From Natronobacterium texcoconense (GTDB taxonomy: Archaea; Halobacteriota; Halobacteria; Halobacteriales; Natrialbaceae): a DNA stretch of 64,000 bases. Below the pieces are notes generated by a model, which was given only the letters and a program-made list of their open reading frames with translations, ran no database searches and was not told the origin of the DNA. Shown piece by piece: positions 23,815-33,281 of this stretch. The stretch spans positions 186,001 to 250,000 of the forward strand of contig NZ_FNLC01000001.1 in NCBI RefSeq assembly GCF_900104065.1, written 5' to 3'. Made by a program: the position numbers and the translations under genes. Positions within the stretch are counted from its first letter, which is position 1. Every line of letters starts with the position of its first letter.

Positions 23815-24543
23815 TTATAGTTCCGTCGCGGCCTCGAGTGCGATATCGATCGCGCGCCCGACGTTGTTCTTCGCTTTCTCGGGGAGTTCGTCGTCCTCGG
23901 TGTCGGTTCCCTTCTGGGTGCCTTCGACGAGGTTGCCGTCGACGGTACAGATCGCGCCGGCGCGCAGTCCTTTCCGGCGGGCCAGCGAGAAGACGGCGGC
24001 GGCCTCCATCTCGACCGACAGCATGCCGGCGTCCTCCCAGTCGGCAACGTATTCGTCGGTTTCGGCGTAGTAGGCGTCGTCGGAGGCGATCGGGCCGACG
24101 TGGACGTCCTCGTCGTTGGCTTCCGCGGAGTCGACCAGCGCGGAGAGCACGTCGTAGTCCGGAACGGCGGGGTAGGAGACGTCCTCGTAGCGTTTCGAGG
24201 TGCCCTCGTTTTTCGCCGCACCGGTCGCGACGATCATGTCGCCGATCTCGATGTCGGACTGCAAAGCGCCGGTCGTGCCGACGCGGACGAACGTCTCGAC
24301 ACCGACGTTAGCCATCTCTTCGATCGCGATCGCCGCGGACGGGCAGCCGATCCCCGTCGAGCAGATCGTCAGTTCGCGACCCTCGTAGGTCGCGTTGACG
24401 ACCTTGTACTCGCGGTTCTGTGCGACTGTCTCGGCCTCGTCACAGTGGCTGGCGATACGGTCGACCCGACCCGGATCGCCCGGAATGAGCGCGATATCGG
24501 TCAGGTCTCCCTCCTCTACCAGCAGATGCGGTTGGGTTCCCAT
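23815..24543 (-). CDS. udp: Nucleoside phosphorylase, uridine phosphorylase type
   Basis: Cleaves a nucleoside with phosphate to base and (deoxy)ribose 1-phosphate. The protein has 242 residues of the PNP/UDP family: LIPGDPGRVDRIA phosphate loop, STGIGCPSAAIAIEE, VRVGTTGAL, SVEMEAAAVFSLA (the Glu-Met-Glu ribose-binding triplet) and a C-terminal CTVDGN. Uridine phosphorylase is the best subgroup guess; purine specificity is possible. It lies near a PfkB kinase, ribose-1,5-bisphosphate isomerase and deoC, suggesting nucleoside catabolism. Confidence 0.88.
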   Translation of the reverse strand: MGTQPHLLVEEGDLTDIALIPGDPGRVDRIASHCDEAETVAQNREYKVVNATYEGRELTICSTGIGCPSAAIAIEEMANVGVETFVRVGTTGALQSDIEIGDMIVATGAAKNEGTSKRYEDVSYPAVPDYDVLSALVDSAEANDEDVHVGPIASDDAYYAETDEYVADWEDAGMLSVEMEAAAVFSLARRKGLRAGAICTVDGNLVEGTQKGTDTEDDELPEKAKNNVGRAIDIALEAATEL

Positions 24544-24630
24544 ACCGACGGCTTCCGTCGGTGGCGAGAAAAAAGGTTCGAGACCGTCGTTCGGACGTGG
24601 CGATCTGCGGCGAACGCGCCGTCGTCCGTC

Positions 24631-24930
24631 TCAGTCCTGCGCCGACACCTCGACCTTACCGGGTGTCACCCGAACCGTCGCTCGGTCGACTACAAACTCC
24701 ACCACCGACGCCGTCCGGTCGTCTTCCCCATCCCTCGGGACCAGCGCGTCGAGCGCTTCCGGATCGACGTAATCGTACAGCCGCGTACTCGAGTCGGTAG
24801 CATCTTCGTCGTGGTATCGTGCAAGGGCCGTCGCAACGGCGATACTTGCCGATTCACCCTCCGTTCGGTCGTACTGGACGCGCCGCCCGCAGTTGCGCCC
24901 GTTCGACTCATATATCCCTCTTTCCGTCAT
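24631..24930 (-). CDS. HalOD1 output domain protein
   Basis: A 99-residue stand-alone HalOD1 domain (about 20-95): SIAVATALARY, then YDYVDPEALDALV and VVEFVVDRATVRVT. These domains occur in halophile signalling proteins; stand-alone copies are of unknown role. A second one is at 35978-36301. It has no obvious operon partner. Confidence 0.75.
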   Translation of the reverse strand: MTERGIYESNGRNCGRRVQYDRTEGESASIAVATALARYHDEDATDSSTRLYDYVDPEALDALVPRDGEDDRTASVVEFVVDRATVRVTPGKVEVSAQD

Positions 24931-25054
24931 GTCTCTCAGTCACGAGAACGTGACTGTCTACTCGACCACCCAACGTTCGCCGACATATAATTATCGTCAG
25001 ACGACACTTCCTGAAAACCCTATGGTACTGGATCACACGCCGTAACCTCTCGTT

Positions 25055-25942
25055 TCAGTACCAGGAATCGAGAAACTCCGCGACCCGTTCCGCCGTCGGT
25101 GCACTGCGTGCCCCCCCTTCGCTCGCGGTGAGTGCGCCACAGGCGTTCGCGTACTCGAGTGCCCGCTCTAGGTCGCCGTCGGGAAGTGCCACCGCGAGGA
25201 AGCCGGCGGCGAACGCATCGCCCGCACCGGCGGTGTCGACCGGATCCACGTCGAACCCGGGGTGTTCGTAGGTCATCTCGGGGGTGTGGACCTTCGCCCC
25301 GTCGCCGCCGTGTTTGACGACGACGATCCGATCGCTAAACTCGGAGCCGACGTGTTCGTACTCGCCCTCGAGCAAGGAGGCGACCTCCCTGTCGTTCGCG
25401 AAGACGACGTCCGCGAGTTCGAGCGCGTCGCCGTACTCCCGGTTCTCGAGTCGGCGGCCGGGATCGAAACTGATCGTGAGGTCTGCGTCGCTCGCGACCT
25501 CGGCGATCGTTGCGGCGGTGTCGGGACGCTGGCTCGTGAGGTGGACGTGATCGGCCGATCGGATGCGTTCGGGGTCGATATCTTCGGGGCCGACGGCCTC
25601 GTTGACGCCGTCGTTGCCCAGCACCGCGACCTCTCCCTCGTCGTCGACGAGGAGGTACTTCACTGCCGTCTCCGCGTCGTCGACCACCCGGAGTCCGTCG
25701 AGGGAGACGCCCGCCGACTCGAGTTCGCGTCTGGCGAGGACGCCGTTGTCGTCGTCACCGACGCTACCGATGAGACCGGTTTCGACCTCGAGGCCGGCGA
25801 GTGCGGCGGCGACGTTTGCAGCACTGCCGCCGCCGGACTGGGACTGCGAGCGGATCGCGGACTCGCCGTCGGGTTCCGGCAGTCGATCGATGCGGAGAGT
25901 CACGTCCCAGTTGACGTGGCCGGCGGTAAGCACTGTGACCAT
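25055..25942 (-). CDS. PfkB family carbohydrate kinase (candidate ribose-1-phosphate kinase)
   Basis: A 295-residue ribokinase-fold enzyme: substrate-binding GGGSAANVAAALAGL (37-51), VVVKHGGDGAK, and the phosphate/ATP signature DTAGAGDAFAAGF with catalytic Asp242. Its location beside nucleoside phosphorylase and ribose-1,5-bisphosphate isomerase makes ribose 1-phosphate kinase the most economical substrate call, as known PfkB-type kinases do this step in archaeal nucleoside degradation. Ribokinase or adenosine/cytidine kinase activity cannot be excluded from sequence. Confidence 0.82.
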   Translation of the reverse strand: MVTVLTAGHVNWDVTLRIDRLPEPDGESAIRSQSQSGGGSAANVAAALAGLEVETGLIGSVGDDDNGVLARRELESAGVSLDGLRVVDDAETAVKYLLVDDEGEVAVLGNDGVNEAVGPEDIDPERIRSADHVHLTSQRPDTAATIAEVASDADLTISFDPGRRLENREYGDALELADVVFANDREVASLLEGEYEHVGSEFSDRIVVVKHGGDGAKVHTPEMTYEHPGFDVDPVDTAGAGDAFAAGFLAVALPDGDLERALEYANACGALTASEGGARSAPTAERVAEFLDSWY

Positions 25943-25981
25943 ACGTTGGATGGTTGAACGTGGATGCCCGCGGGGAAAAGT

Positions 25982-26803
25982 CTAGCCGACGACGAACAGC
26001 AAGGTGTTGTGAACGCCGGGCCCGAGACCGATAGCAGCGATGAGCGCGAGGACTGTCCGGGCCTGTCTGGGCTCTTCCTCGACGTACTCCTTGAACAGTC
26101 CGAGTATCACGAGCGCGAGCAGGACTTTTACGAGCACGAACAGCCAGCCGCCACCGATATAATCGGCAGTCGGTAGTGCTGTCCCGGCCTCGAGAATCAT
26201 CCGGGAGACCGGGACCTCCTCGCTGGCACCGAGCACGTCGTAGCCGATCGCCGTCGAGATGCCGTCGAGCGTATGGCCGAAGACGACGAGCGCCCCCGTC
26301 GCGCCCGTCGTCGCCGCGACGTCGGTAAACCAGAGCCCGAGCGCGAGCCAGGCGAGTGCGGTAACGATGCCGGAGACGACGACGGCGATCACCGGCCAGA
26401 ACGGTTCGAAGGTCCCGGCACCCAAGCTTCGACCGATCGCCAGCATCGCGAAGACGGCGAAGAAGCCGGTGCCCGTAACCCCAACGACTCGTTCGATCGT
26501 CGGCTGGAGACCGCCCTCGTAGAGGAAGATACCGACGATCCAGGCGAATCCCGCGATGATCGCCGTAATCAGGTAGACGCCGGGCGAAGTAAACAGTACC
26601 TCGATGTTCTCCGGATAGGCGCCGGTCCGGTAGAGGACGTGTAACGTCGACCCGAACATCATCCACGGCACGAAGGCTACGACCGTCCGATCGGTTACCG
26701 GCGGCTCGAGTTCCCACAGCAACGCCAGCACGCCGCCGAGCACCACCAGGATCGGCACGAGGAGATACCACGGCGGGAGGACGAACCCCTCTGGTAACAC
26801 CAT
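25982..26803 (-). CDS. DUF63 family membrane protein
   Basis: A 273-residue archaeal membrane protein with about seven hydrophobic helices and the DUF63 pattern: FVPWMMFGSTLHVLYRTGAY near the N-terminus, VFGHTLDGISTAIGYDVLG in the middle and VLALIAAIGLGPGVHNTLLFVVG at the end. The conserved His and Asp in membrane segments hint at an enzymatic or transport role, but none is known. It lies between the PfkB kinase and the isomerase on the same strand, spaced by 39 and 77 bp. Confidence 0.8.
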   Translation of the reverse strand: MVLPEGFVLPPWYLLVPILVVLGGVLALLWELEPPVTDRTVVAFVPWMMFGSTLHVLYRTGAYPENIEVLFTSPGVYLITAIIAGFAWIVGIFLYEGGLQPTIERVVGVTGTGFFAVFAMLAIGRSLGAGTFEPFWPVIAVVVSGIVTALAWLALGLWFTDVAATTGATGALVVFGHTLDGISTAIGYDVLGASEEVPVSRMILEAGTALPTADYIGGGWLFVLVKVLLALVILGLFKEYVEEEPRQARTVLALIAAIGLGPGVHNTLLFVVG

Positions 26804-26880
26804 ACGTTCATTGGCTCAGACCAGTACCAAACCGTTTCCGATCGTTCCTCGGTGGCGGAGAGTCCAGTTTGTGAGAGCAG

Positions 26881-27870
26881 CTAGACTTCCCAGGGTTCGC
26901 CGGTCGTCTCCCCGAACAGTTCCCGCATGAGCGTCACGATGCTCTCCGGCGGGAACTGGCCGTGTTCGGTGACGATCGCGTCGACGTGGCGCGGCGGCGT
27001 CACGTCGAACGCCGGGTTCTCGACGGCGAGATCGTCGTCCTCGTCTCCGGGACCGACGGCGAGGTCAGTCCGTTCTTCCGGCGAGAGTACCTCGTCTTCG
27101 GCACGGTTCTCGATTTCGACCGTGTGGCCGGTCATCGTGTCCGGGTGGAGCTTGATCGTCTGGGCCGCGACCATCACCGGGACGCCGCGTTCGCGGGCGT
27201 TGACCGCCAGCCCGCTGGTCCCGATCTTGTTGATGACGCTGCCGTCCGCTGCGATACTGTCCGCGCCGACGAGGACGTGATCGGCATCGTTCAGGTACCG
27301 ACGCGCCGCGTTGTCGACGATCAGTGTCACCGGAACACCCATCTCGCGAAGCTGTCGAGCCGTGATGTGGCCTTGCTTTCTGGGCCGGGTCTCCTTGACG
27401 ATCGCCTCGATCGACTTGCCGTCCTCGAGTGCTTCCTCGATACATGCCAGTGCGTCCGTCGAGTGGCAGTGAGTCATCACTACGTCGCCGTCCCGAAGTC
27501 GGTTCGCCCCGACTTCGCCGAGCCTGGTCTGGGCCTGTTCGAGGTCGGACTGGAACCCCTCGGCGCGGGTGATGATCGACTCTCGCAGGTCGGGGACCGT
27601 CTCGCCGTCCATTCCCCGGAGCACGTACCGGAGGGCGTTGGGGAGGCTGACGGCCGTCGGCCGGGTCTCGTAGAGCGTCCTGGCGGCCCCCCGTAGCTGC
27701 TCCTGGAACGTCGCCGGCGTCTCGGCGTCCGAACGTCGAGCCTGGGTCGCAAGCGCTGCCGCGGCCGCGTCAGCGATGGTTGCTGCGCCACGAATCTCCA
27801 TCGTCGCGATGTCGTCCGCGGTCTCGAGGACGGTCGGGTCGACGCCGGCCTCGGGGTCGTCTGTGCTCAT
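26881..27870 (-). CDS. Ribose-1,5-bisphosphate isomerase (eIF2B-like)
   Basis: Isomerises ribose 1,5-bisphosphate to ribulose 1,5-bisphosphate in archaeal nucleoside degradation. The protein has 329 residues with Cys135 in MTHCHST and Asp204 in LVGADSI, matching the catalytic Cys/Asp pair known in the Thermococcus enzyme. [14 protein letters not shown] and the C-terminal [10 protein letters not shown] motif distinguish it from translation factor eIF2B subunits and from methylthioribose-1-phosphate isomerase. The frame is open to 28347, but the ATG at 27870 is at the family N-terminus and 72 bp from the divergent deoC, a shared bidirectional promoter. Confidence 0.88.
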   Translation of the reverse strand: MSTDDPEAGVDPTVLETADDIATMEIRGAATIADAAAAALATQARRSDAETPATFQEQLRGAARTLYETRPTAVSLPNALRYVLRGMDGETVPDLRESIITRAEGFQSDLEQAQTRLGEVGANRLRDGDVVMTHCHSTDALACIEEALEDGKSIEAIVKETRPRKQGHITARQLREMGVPVTLIVDNAARRYLNDADHVLVGADSIAADGSVINKIGTSGLAVNARERGVPVMVAAQTIKLHPDTMTGHTVEIENRAEDEVLSPEERTDLAVGPGDEDDDLAVENPAFDVTPPRHVDAIVTEHGQFPPESIVTLMRELFGETTGEPWEV

Positions 27871-27942
27871 GGCACCGGTCTTGGAGCCCGCAGGACAAAA
27901 GGGATCGGGCGGCTTTTTGACTGTCCGGAGAATCGGTCCGCT

Positions 27943-28587
27943 ATGGACCGGAGCGAACTCGCCCCGATGATCGATCACACCGTACTCGGCCCCGAGACCA
28001 CTCCCGGCGAGATCCGGGCGCTGCTCGAGGAGGCCGATGAGTACGGAATGAACGCCTGTATCCCACCGTACGCCGTCGCGGAAGCGGCGGAGTACGCACC
28101 CGAGGTGACGCTCGCGACCGTCGTCGGCTTCCCGCACGGTCAGCACTCCTCGGGAATCAAGCGGCGCGAAGGCGTCAGGGCCTGGCAAGCCGGCGCGGAC
28201 GAACTCGACGTCGTGATCAACGTCGGACGGCTGAAAGACGGCGAAGACGACGTCGTCAGGGCCGAAATCGCCGAGATCGTCGCTGCAGTCCCGATCCCGG
28301 TCAAAGTGATCATCGAGACGGCGTTGCTCTCCGAGGCGGAGAAACACCGCGCTTGCGAGGCTGCGGTGGCCGCAGACGCGGCGATGGTCAAGACCTCGAC
28401 CGGGTTTGCAGACGGTGGTGCGACCCTCGAGGACGTCGAACTCATGAGCGAATACCTTCCCGTGAAGGCGAGCGGCGGTATCGGCAGCTACGAGGATGCG
28501 ATGGCCATGATCGACGCCGGCGCGGAGCGGATCGGTGCCTCGAGCGGCGTTGCGATCCTCGAGGGAGCGCCGGCAGACCGTCGGTAA
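27943..28587 (+). CDS. deoC: Deoxyribose-phosphate aldolase
   Basis: Cleaves 2-deoxyribose 5-phosphate to glyceraldehyde 3-phosphate and acetaldehyde. The protein has 214 residues: Schiff-base Lys150 in VKTSTGF, Asp89 in ELDVVINVG, Lys175 in VKASGGI and an N-terminal [10 protein letters not shown]. It is divergent from the ribose-1,5-bisphosphate isomerase with 72 bp between starts. That region has CTTTTT about 27 bp before deoC and AAAAGG at the matching place for the isomerase. Confidence 0.95.
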   Translation: MDRSELAPMIDHTVLGPETTPGEIRALLEEADEYGMNACIPPYAVAEAAEYAPEVTLATVVGFPHGQHSSGIKRREGVRAWQAGADELDVVINVGRLKDGEDDVVRAEIAEIVAAVPIPVKVIIETALLSEAEKHRACEAAVAADAAMVKTSTGFADGGATLEDVELMSEYLPVKASGGIGSYEDAMAMIDAGAERIGASSGVAILEGAPADRR

Positions 28588-28591
28588 TCGG

Positions 28592-29890
28592 TTACTTCTT
28601 CTCGAGTCGCATCGGCTGGCGTTTCCCGTAGGTGAGCGTCCGCCAGACCCACTCGACGGGACCGAACCGGTACCGGTTCAGCCAGGCAACCGACAGCGGT
28701 ACCTGGATCGCCCAGATCAGGACGACGACGCCGAGGAGTTCGGCTCTGTTCAACTCCCCGAACAGGGTGAGTCCGTGACCGTAGAAGATCGACGTGGCCA
28801 GCACCGTCTGCAGCAGGTAGTTCGAGAATGCGGTCCGACCCACCGCCGAGAGTGCGGTCGTCACGAGTCCGCCGGCAGCGGCCCGACAGAGCAGCATGAT
28901 TCCGGAGACGTACGCGAGCGCCAGCAACAGCGACCCCCAGTAGTTGAACTGGTGGCCGATCAGGAGCACCTGTGCGGTGTTCCAGTCGACCAGTTCGCGG
29001 TACCAGACGCCAGTGAGGATCAGCGCCAGCCCCGTCGTCCCGCCGGCGACGAGTAGTCGCCGGTAGAACCGCGTACTCCGCTCGTTCGAGAGGACGCCCC
29101 ACTTGTAGAGGGCCATCCCGACGACCATCAACCCGCCGAGCATCCAGAACGTCTCGGTGATGAACCCGACCGTGTGAAGCATGAGCGAGGTCTCGACGCG
29201 ATGGTCCATCTGCTCGAGCCAGCCGCCCTGATACGTCGCGATCTCTTCGTCGATCGCGTCCGGATCCGCGCCGGTGCCCGCGAGCATCGCCTGTTCGATC
29301 TCTGCCTGGGTGGTCGCGTCCGCCATCATGTATCCAGCGCCGCTTACGAGGTAGAAAAGCGCCGGCAGCGCGAACATGACGAGTCCGAGCAGGAGAAGCC
29401 GTTTCGCCGACCAGTGGCGGACGAATACGAGCACGAGTCCACAGAGCGCGTACGAGACGAGGATGTCGCCGTACCACAGCAGGTAGGCGTGACCGAGCCC
29501 GATCACGAGCAGCCAGAACACCCGCCGGAAGTGAAGTCGACGTGCCGGCTGGCTCTTCCGTTCTTTCGACTCGAGAAAGAGGACGATACCGGCCCCGAAG
29601 AGGAAGGTAAACAGCGTGACGAACTTCTGTTCGAAGAAGACGTGGCTGACGAACCAGGCGACGTAGCTTGCGCCGGAGAAGTCACCGTACAGCGTCGGGT
29701 TGTACGTTCCGATCATCGGCATGGCGAACAGCCAGATGTTGATGACCAGGATTCCGAGCAGGGCGAATCCCCTGAGGACGTCGAGACCCAGGATGCGATC
29801 CCCGGGAGCGGTCGGTCCGGGGTCGCGCTCCTGTTCGCTTGCGCTCTCCGTCTCGTCTCTCTCCATAACCGGCGAGTCTTCGGTCGACAT
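28592..29890 (-). CDS. DUF418 family membrane protein
   Basis: A 432-residue polytopic membrane protein with about ten helices: ILGLDVLRGFALLGILVINI at the start and the C-terminal DUF418 region with GRTAFSNYLLQT and a short GPVEWVWRTLTYG ending. The family is linked to acyltransferase-3-like proteins, but its activity is unresolved. The N-terminal 30 residues are acidic and cytoplasmic. The A+T-rich stretch at 29900-29930 contains TATATAAG-like sequence for its promoter. It is convergent with deoC. Confidence 0.85.
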   Translation of the reverse strand: MSTEDSPVMERDETESASEQERDPGPTAPGDRILGLDVLRGFALLGILVINIWLFAMPMIGTYNPTLYGDFSGASYVAWFVSHVFFEQKFVTLFTFLFGAGIVLFLESKERKSQPARRLHFRRVFWLLVIGLGHAYLLWYGDILVSYALCGLVLVFVRHWSAKRLLLLGLVMFALPALFYLVSGAGYMMADATTQAEIEQAMLAGTGADPDAIDEEIATYQGGWLEQMDHRVETSLMLHTVGFITETFWMLGGLMVVGMALYKWGVLSNERSTRFYRRLLVAGGTTGLALILTGVWYRELVDWNTAQVLLIGHQFNYWGSLLLALAYVSGIMLLCRAAAGGLVTTALSAVGRTAFSNYLLQTVLATSIFYGHGLTLFGELNRAELLGVVVLIWAIQVPLSVAWLNRYRFGPVEWVWRTLTYGKRQPMRLEKK

Positions 29891-30096
29891 ACGCGAGTAC
29901 CTGAAATATAGCTAACATCTACTTATATGCTCCGGCGGCTGACTGCTGGACGGTCACGCCCGTTCGATTTCTCGCCGCCGTTCAGCGACGCACTAATAGC
30001 GGTGTGACAGAGGTAGAGGGGTGTCTCGAGCCAGAGAGATCTCGCTCCCGGCACACAGCAGGATCTGAGTCGGAGCGGCAGTTCCGAACGCAATCA

Positions 30097-30175
30097 GACG
30101 GTTGCTGTACCGATTCCCGGCACGATCGCAGGACGTGTCTCGAGTGTGTCGGAACTGACCTACAGTAGTTCGTAG
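30097..30175. repeat. Degraded PE-A-like element
   Basis: AGACGGTTGCTGTA at the left and, read on the other strand, CTACGAACTACTGTAG at the right resemble the PE-A outer arms at the same spacing (79 bp). The inner stem is only partly conserved. It lies in the 298-bp gap between the DUF418 and CapA-like genes; the rest of that gap shows no gene. Confidence 0.4.
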
Positions 30176-30188
30176 CCGAACGAACCGA

Positions 30189-32300
30189 TCAGAACTGTTC
30201 CCACATCAGGTCGTCGACGGTGTCCTCGCGTGCTTCGAACTCGACGTTCGCCTCGCCATCGACTCGAAGATGGTCGGCATCTTTCCGTGGCTCGTCGTCG
30301 CCCCACTCGAGGAGGCGTATCTCGTCGAACACGGCTTCACGAGAGCCCGACTCCGGCGGCGACAGGATAAGATAGACGTCGATGTAGGTTGCGTCTGCAG
30401 GCCGATTGAGTCGGTGGTGAAACCGATCCCACTCGCCGCCGGTGCCGGAGAGGTCGAACCGATCTCGTTCGAAGGAGCCGCCGCTTGTGTCGTCGTACCA
30501 CGAAATCGATAGCTCGAGTCCGTCCTCGTGATCGAACCGATAGACGCCGGTGATCGACAACTCCTCGCCATCGATCGGCAACCGCAGCCGTGGACTGAGG
30601 ATCGCGTTATCGACGTTATCTTCGTGTCGAGCCAGTCGCAAGCCGCTTCCCTCGTCGCGGCCAAGCGGCGGTCCGGCGGATCGTCCGTCCCGCCCGAACC
30701 GCCAAAGCGGACCTTCGAACCGCTGGTCGTCGACGACGTAATCTCCGAACTGCCCCGTGACGAACCGATCGCGTCCGAACTCGACTGTCCCCTCGAGAAC
30801 GTCGACCGAATCGACCCAGCTTCCGGTGCTCGCGTATACATCGCTCGTTCCCGAAACGGTGGTATCGACGGTCTCGCTCGACCAGGAAACAGCTTCTGTA
30901 TCGGCGATTCCCGTTCGTGTCGGCAGGATCGAGTCGTCCGAACGGACTGCAGTCTCTCGACCGATTACCGAACCGAGTCGACCGGCGACGCCTTTCGGGA
31001 CGTATCCCTCGAGCAACACCGGATTGATCGATGCTCGAACGACGCCGTCCTCGGTGACGTGTGCCGTGAGGACGTACGACCGAAGCGTCTCCCAGAGTTC
31101 CTGATCGAAGACGAGGTTGCCGAGCGTCCAGGCGACGAGCGCGCCGTGTCGTCGTTCGATCCCGCCGACGACGTGGGGATGGTGGTTGACGACCAGGTCT
31201 GCCCCGGCCTCGGCAGCGACGTCAGTGAGGGTTTCCAGTCGCGGAGTCGGCTCTCGCTGGTACTCGTTCCCGCCGTGTATCTGTACGACGACGACGTCTG
31301 CCCGGGCTGTCGCCGATTCGACGGCCTCCGAGAGTCGCGTTTCGGTCGGTGCTGCGACTCCGGCCGAACCGGGAACAGAGAGCGATTCGTCCCCGTCCTC
31401 GAGGGTATGGGTTTCGTCTACTCCGTGATCTGCCGACCAGTCGATATCGTATGCCGTTCCGGTGACGGTCGTACAGGAGAGATAGGCGATGTCGATCCCG
31501 TTCCGAGACACGATCGCTGGCTCCCAGGCCGCATCGCTGTCCATTCCTGCACCGGAGTAGGAAATTCCCGCCGAATCGAGCGTCGAAACCGTCTCCTCGA
31601 GTCCAGGGGTCAGCGCGTCGAAGACGTGGTTGTTACCGAGTGCGACGTAGTCGACGCCCGCGTCCGCGAGTGCGTCGGCCGCGACCGGATGGCTGACGAA
31701 CCCGTATAACTTCTCGGGATGTCGCCAGTCGCTGGTCGTCAACGGTGTCTCGAGATTGACCGAGGTGACGTCTGCGTGCTCGAGAACTGGTTCGATGTGT
31801 GAGAGAATATCGCGGTGATCCGCGAGGCGTCTCGCCGGATCAATTTCGTACCGTGGTGACAGTGCGTCGCTGTTTTCCTCGTAGAACCGCCGCCCGAACA
31901 TCACGTCGCCGCCGAAACTGAGCGAGACGGCTTCCGCATTCGGCGTCAAGACTATCCGTATCGGTTCGTCCGGAACCGCTTGCCCAAGTTGGGTGAGATA
32001 CGCCTCGTGTGATGCTCGGAGCCAGACTGGGCCGTCGGCCTCGAGTTCGAATCTCCCGTCCGCGTCGGTTGTCGTCTCTGCGAGAACGGTCGTTTCCCGA
32101 ACCGCTTCGATGGCAGCGTCTTCGATTGGCTCCCGGTCGATATCGACGACAGTCCCGATAACCGACCCTTCGACGCTCCGTGTCCGTTGTGGTTCGTCTG
32201 TTTCGTCCGACCGAGGGTACACCGAACAGCCACCGATGACCGAAGCGGTCGCCGCTCCGACGCCGGCCAGCGCCTGGCGGCGATAAATACTCTCGTCCAT
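30189..32300 (-). CDS. Tat lipoprotein with CapA-like (PGA_cap) metallophosphatase-fold domain
   Basis: A 703-residue surface lipoprotein. The signal Y-R-R-Q-A-L-A-G-V leads to a lipobox I-G-G-C with Cys25. Residues about 43-118 form a carboxypeptidase-regulatory-like beta domain. Residues about 125-440 are the CapA domain: FGGDVMFGRR, VNLETPLT, LGNNHVFD, IHGGNEY and NHHPHVVGGIE, which carry the metal-binding Asp, Asn and His. The C-terminal about 200 residues look like a beta-sandwich with EELSITGVYRFDHEDG. CapA takes part in poly-gamma-glutamate export in bacteria, but here a hydrolase role is equally possible. The TATA element lies at 32322-32333. Confidence 0.82.
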   Translation of the reverse strand: MDESIYRRQALAGVGAATASVIGGCSVYPRSDETDEPQRTRSVEGSVIGTVVDIDREPIEDAAIEAVRETTVLAETTTDADGRFELEADGPVWLRASHEAYLTQLGQAVPDEPIRIVLTPNAEAVSLSFGGDVMFGRRFYEENSDALSPRYEIDPARRLADHRDILSHIEPVLEHADVTSVNLETPLTTSDWRHPEKLYGFVSHPVAADALADAGVDYVALGNNHVFDALTPGLEETVSTLDSAGISYSGAGMDSDAAWEPAIVSRNGIDIAYLSCTTVTGTAYDIDWSADHGVDETHTLEDGDESLSVPGSAGVAAPTETRLSEAVESATARADVVVVQIHGGNEYQREPTPRLETLTDVAAEAGADLVVNHHPHVVGGIERRHGALVAWTLGNLVFDQELWETLRSYVLTAHVTEDGVVRASINPVLLEGYVPKGVAGRLGSVIGRETAVRSDDSILPTRTGIADTEAVSWSSETVDTTVSGTSDVYASTGSWVDSVDVLEGTVEFGRDRFVTGQFGDYVVDDQRFEGPLWRFGRDGRSAGPPLGRDEGSGLRLARHEDNVDNAILSPRLRLPIDGEELSITGVYRFDHEDGLELSISWYDDTSGGSFERDRFDLSGTGGEWDRFHHRLNRPADATYIDVYLILSPPESGSREAVFDEIRLLEWGDDEPRKDADHLRVDGEANVEFEAREDTVDDLMWEQF

Positions 32301-32602
32301 TCGTCATGTATATCGAAATAGTATAATATTATAGAATTGTCGATTTTATTTCTCTGTTACACTCGAATCTATAATGGTGTATTGGGGAGTATTTATTGGT
32401 GTGGGGGCAAGAGACGGCACTGACGCGGTTTCTCCTCGAGCGATCACCGCTATCCGATCTCTTCTCTCGTCGGTCACGATATGCGCTCGTCACCTGGCCT
32501 CGTCGGGTTCGGCCGCTACCGAACGTGTGCGACCCCTGTTCTGCGACGGACCGGATCGATAAAAAGTATTTATTCTCTCAGTGTCAGTTACGAACTGGTC
32601 AA
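32301..32602. other. 302-bp divergent intergenic region
   Basis: The left 100 bp is strongly A+T-rich and holds the CapA-like promoter. The right end has GTATTTATT (32566-32574) for the AIM24 gene. An open frame crosses the middle in the AIM24 direction, but it lacks conserved features. I see no RNA gene. Confidence 0.45.
32322..32333 (-). promoter_or_regulatory. TATA element for the CapA-like gene
   Basis: TATAATATTATA, a perfect palindrome, 22-33 bp before the ATG ending at 32300. Its symmetry would let it serve either direction. Confidence 0.6.
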
Positions 32603-33277
32603 ATGGACTACGAATTTTCACACGACCCGTCCTACACGCTCGGGACGGCACGACTCGAGAACGGCGAAGAGATTACGGTCGAGGGCGGTTCGATGGTTTC
32701 GTACACCGAACACGTCGAGATGGAGACCCACAGCAGTTCCGGTGGATTGCTCTCGTCGGTGAAAGATTCGGTGCTCAGCGGCGAGCAACTGTTTCGCAAC
32801 ACGTTTACTGCGACCGCGAACGGCCAGACCGTCCAGTTCGCCCACACCCAGCCCGGCGACATGCGAGCTCTGGAACTTGCAGGCGATTCGGTGTACGTCC
32901 AGTCGGGATCGTACGTCGCGAACGGCCCCGGCATCGAGACCGACTCCGTCTCCGGCGGACTCGACTCGTTGCTCGGCGGCAAAGGACTGTTCTTCCTCGA
33001 GGCCAGCGGCACCGGCCACCTGTTCGTCGGCAGCTACGGCGGCATCGTCGAACGGAAACTCGAGCCGGGCGAGCAGTTGACGGTCGACGCCGGGCACTCG
33101 GTCGCCTGGGACGAGTCGGTCGAGTTCTCCACTCACCGCGTCGGCGGCCTCAAGAAGACGATGCTGAGCGGCGAAGGGTTCGTCATGACGTTCGAGGGCC
33201 CGGGACGGGTCTTCCTGCAGACCAGGGACTACGACTCGCTTCTGGCGGATATCTCGGCGAACATCGACCCCGAGTAG
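32603..33277 (+). CDS. AIM24 family protein (TIGR00266-like)
   Basis: A 224-residue beta-rich protein: GTARLENGEEITVEGGSMVS, SGEQLFRNTFTA, GDMRALELAGDSVYVQSGSYVA, GLFFLEASGTGHLFVGSYGGI and HSVAWDESVEFS. These match the AIM24/TIGR00266 family, whose role is unclear outside mitochondria. No signal peptide. The ATG at 32603 is preceded by a TATA-like box about 33 bp upstream. The frame runs further upstream, but only with non-conserved sequence. Confidence 0.85.
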   Translation: MDYEFSHDPSYTLGTARLENGEEITVEGGSMVSYTEHVEMETHSSSGGLLSSVKDSVLSGEQLFRNTFTATANGQTVQFAHTQPGDMRALELAGDSVYVQSGSYVANGPGIETDSVSGGLDSLLGGKGLFFLEASGTGHLFVGSYGGIVERKLEPGEQLTVDAGHSVAWDESVEFSTHRVGGLKKTMLSGEGFVMTFEGPGRVFLQTRDYDSLLADISANIDPE

Positions 33278-33281
33278 TCGG

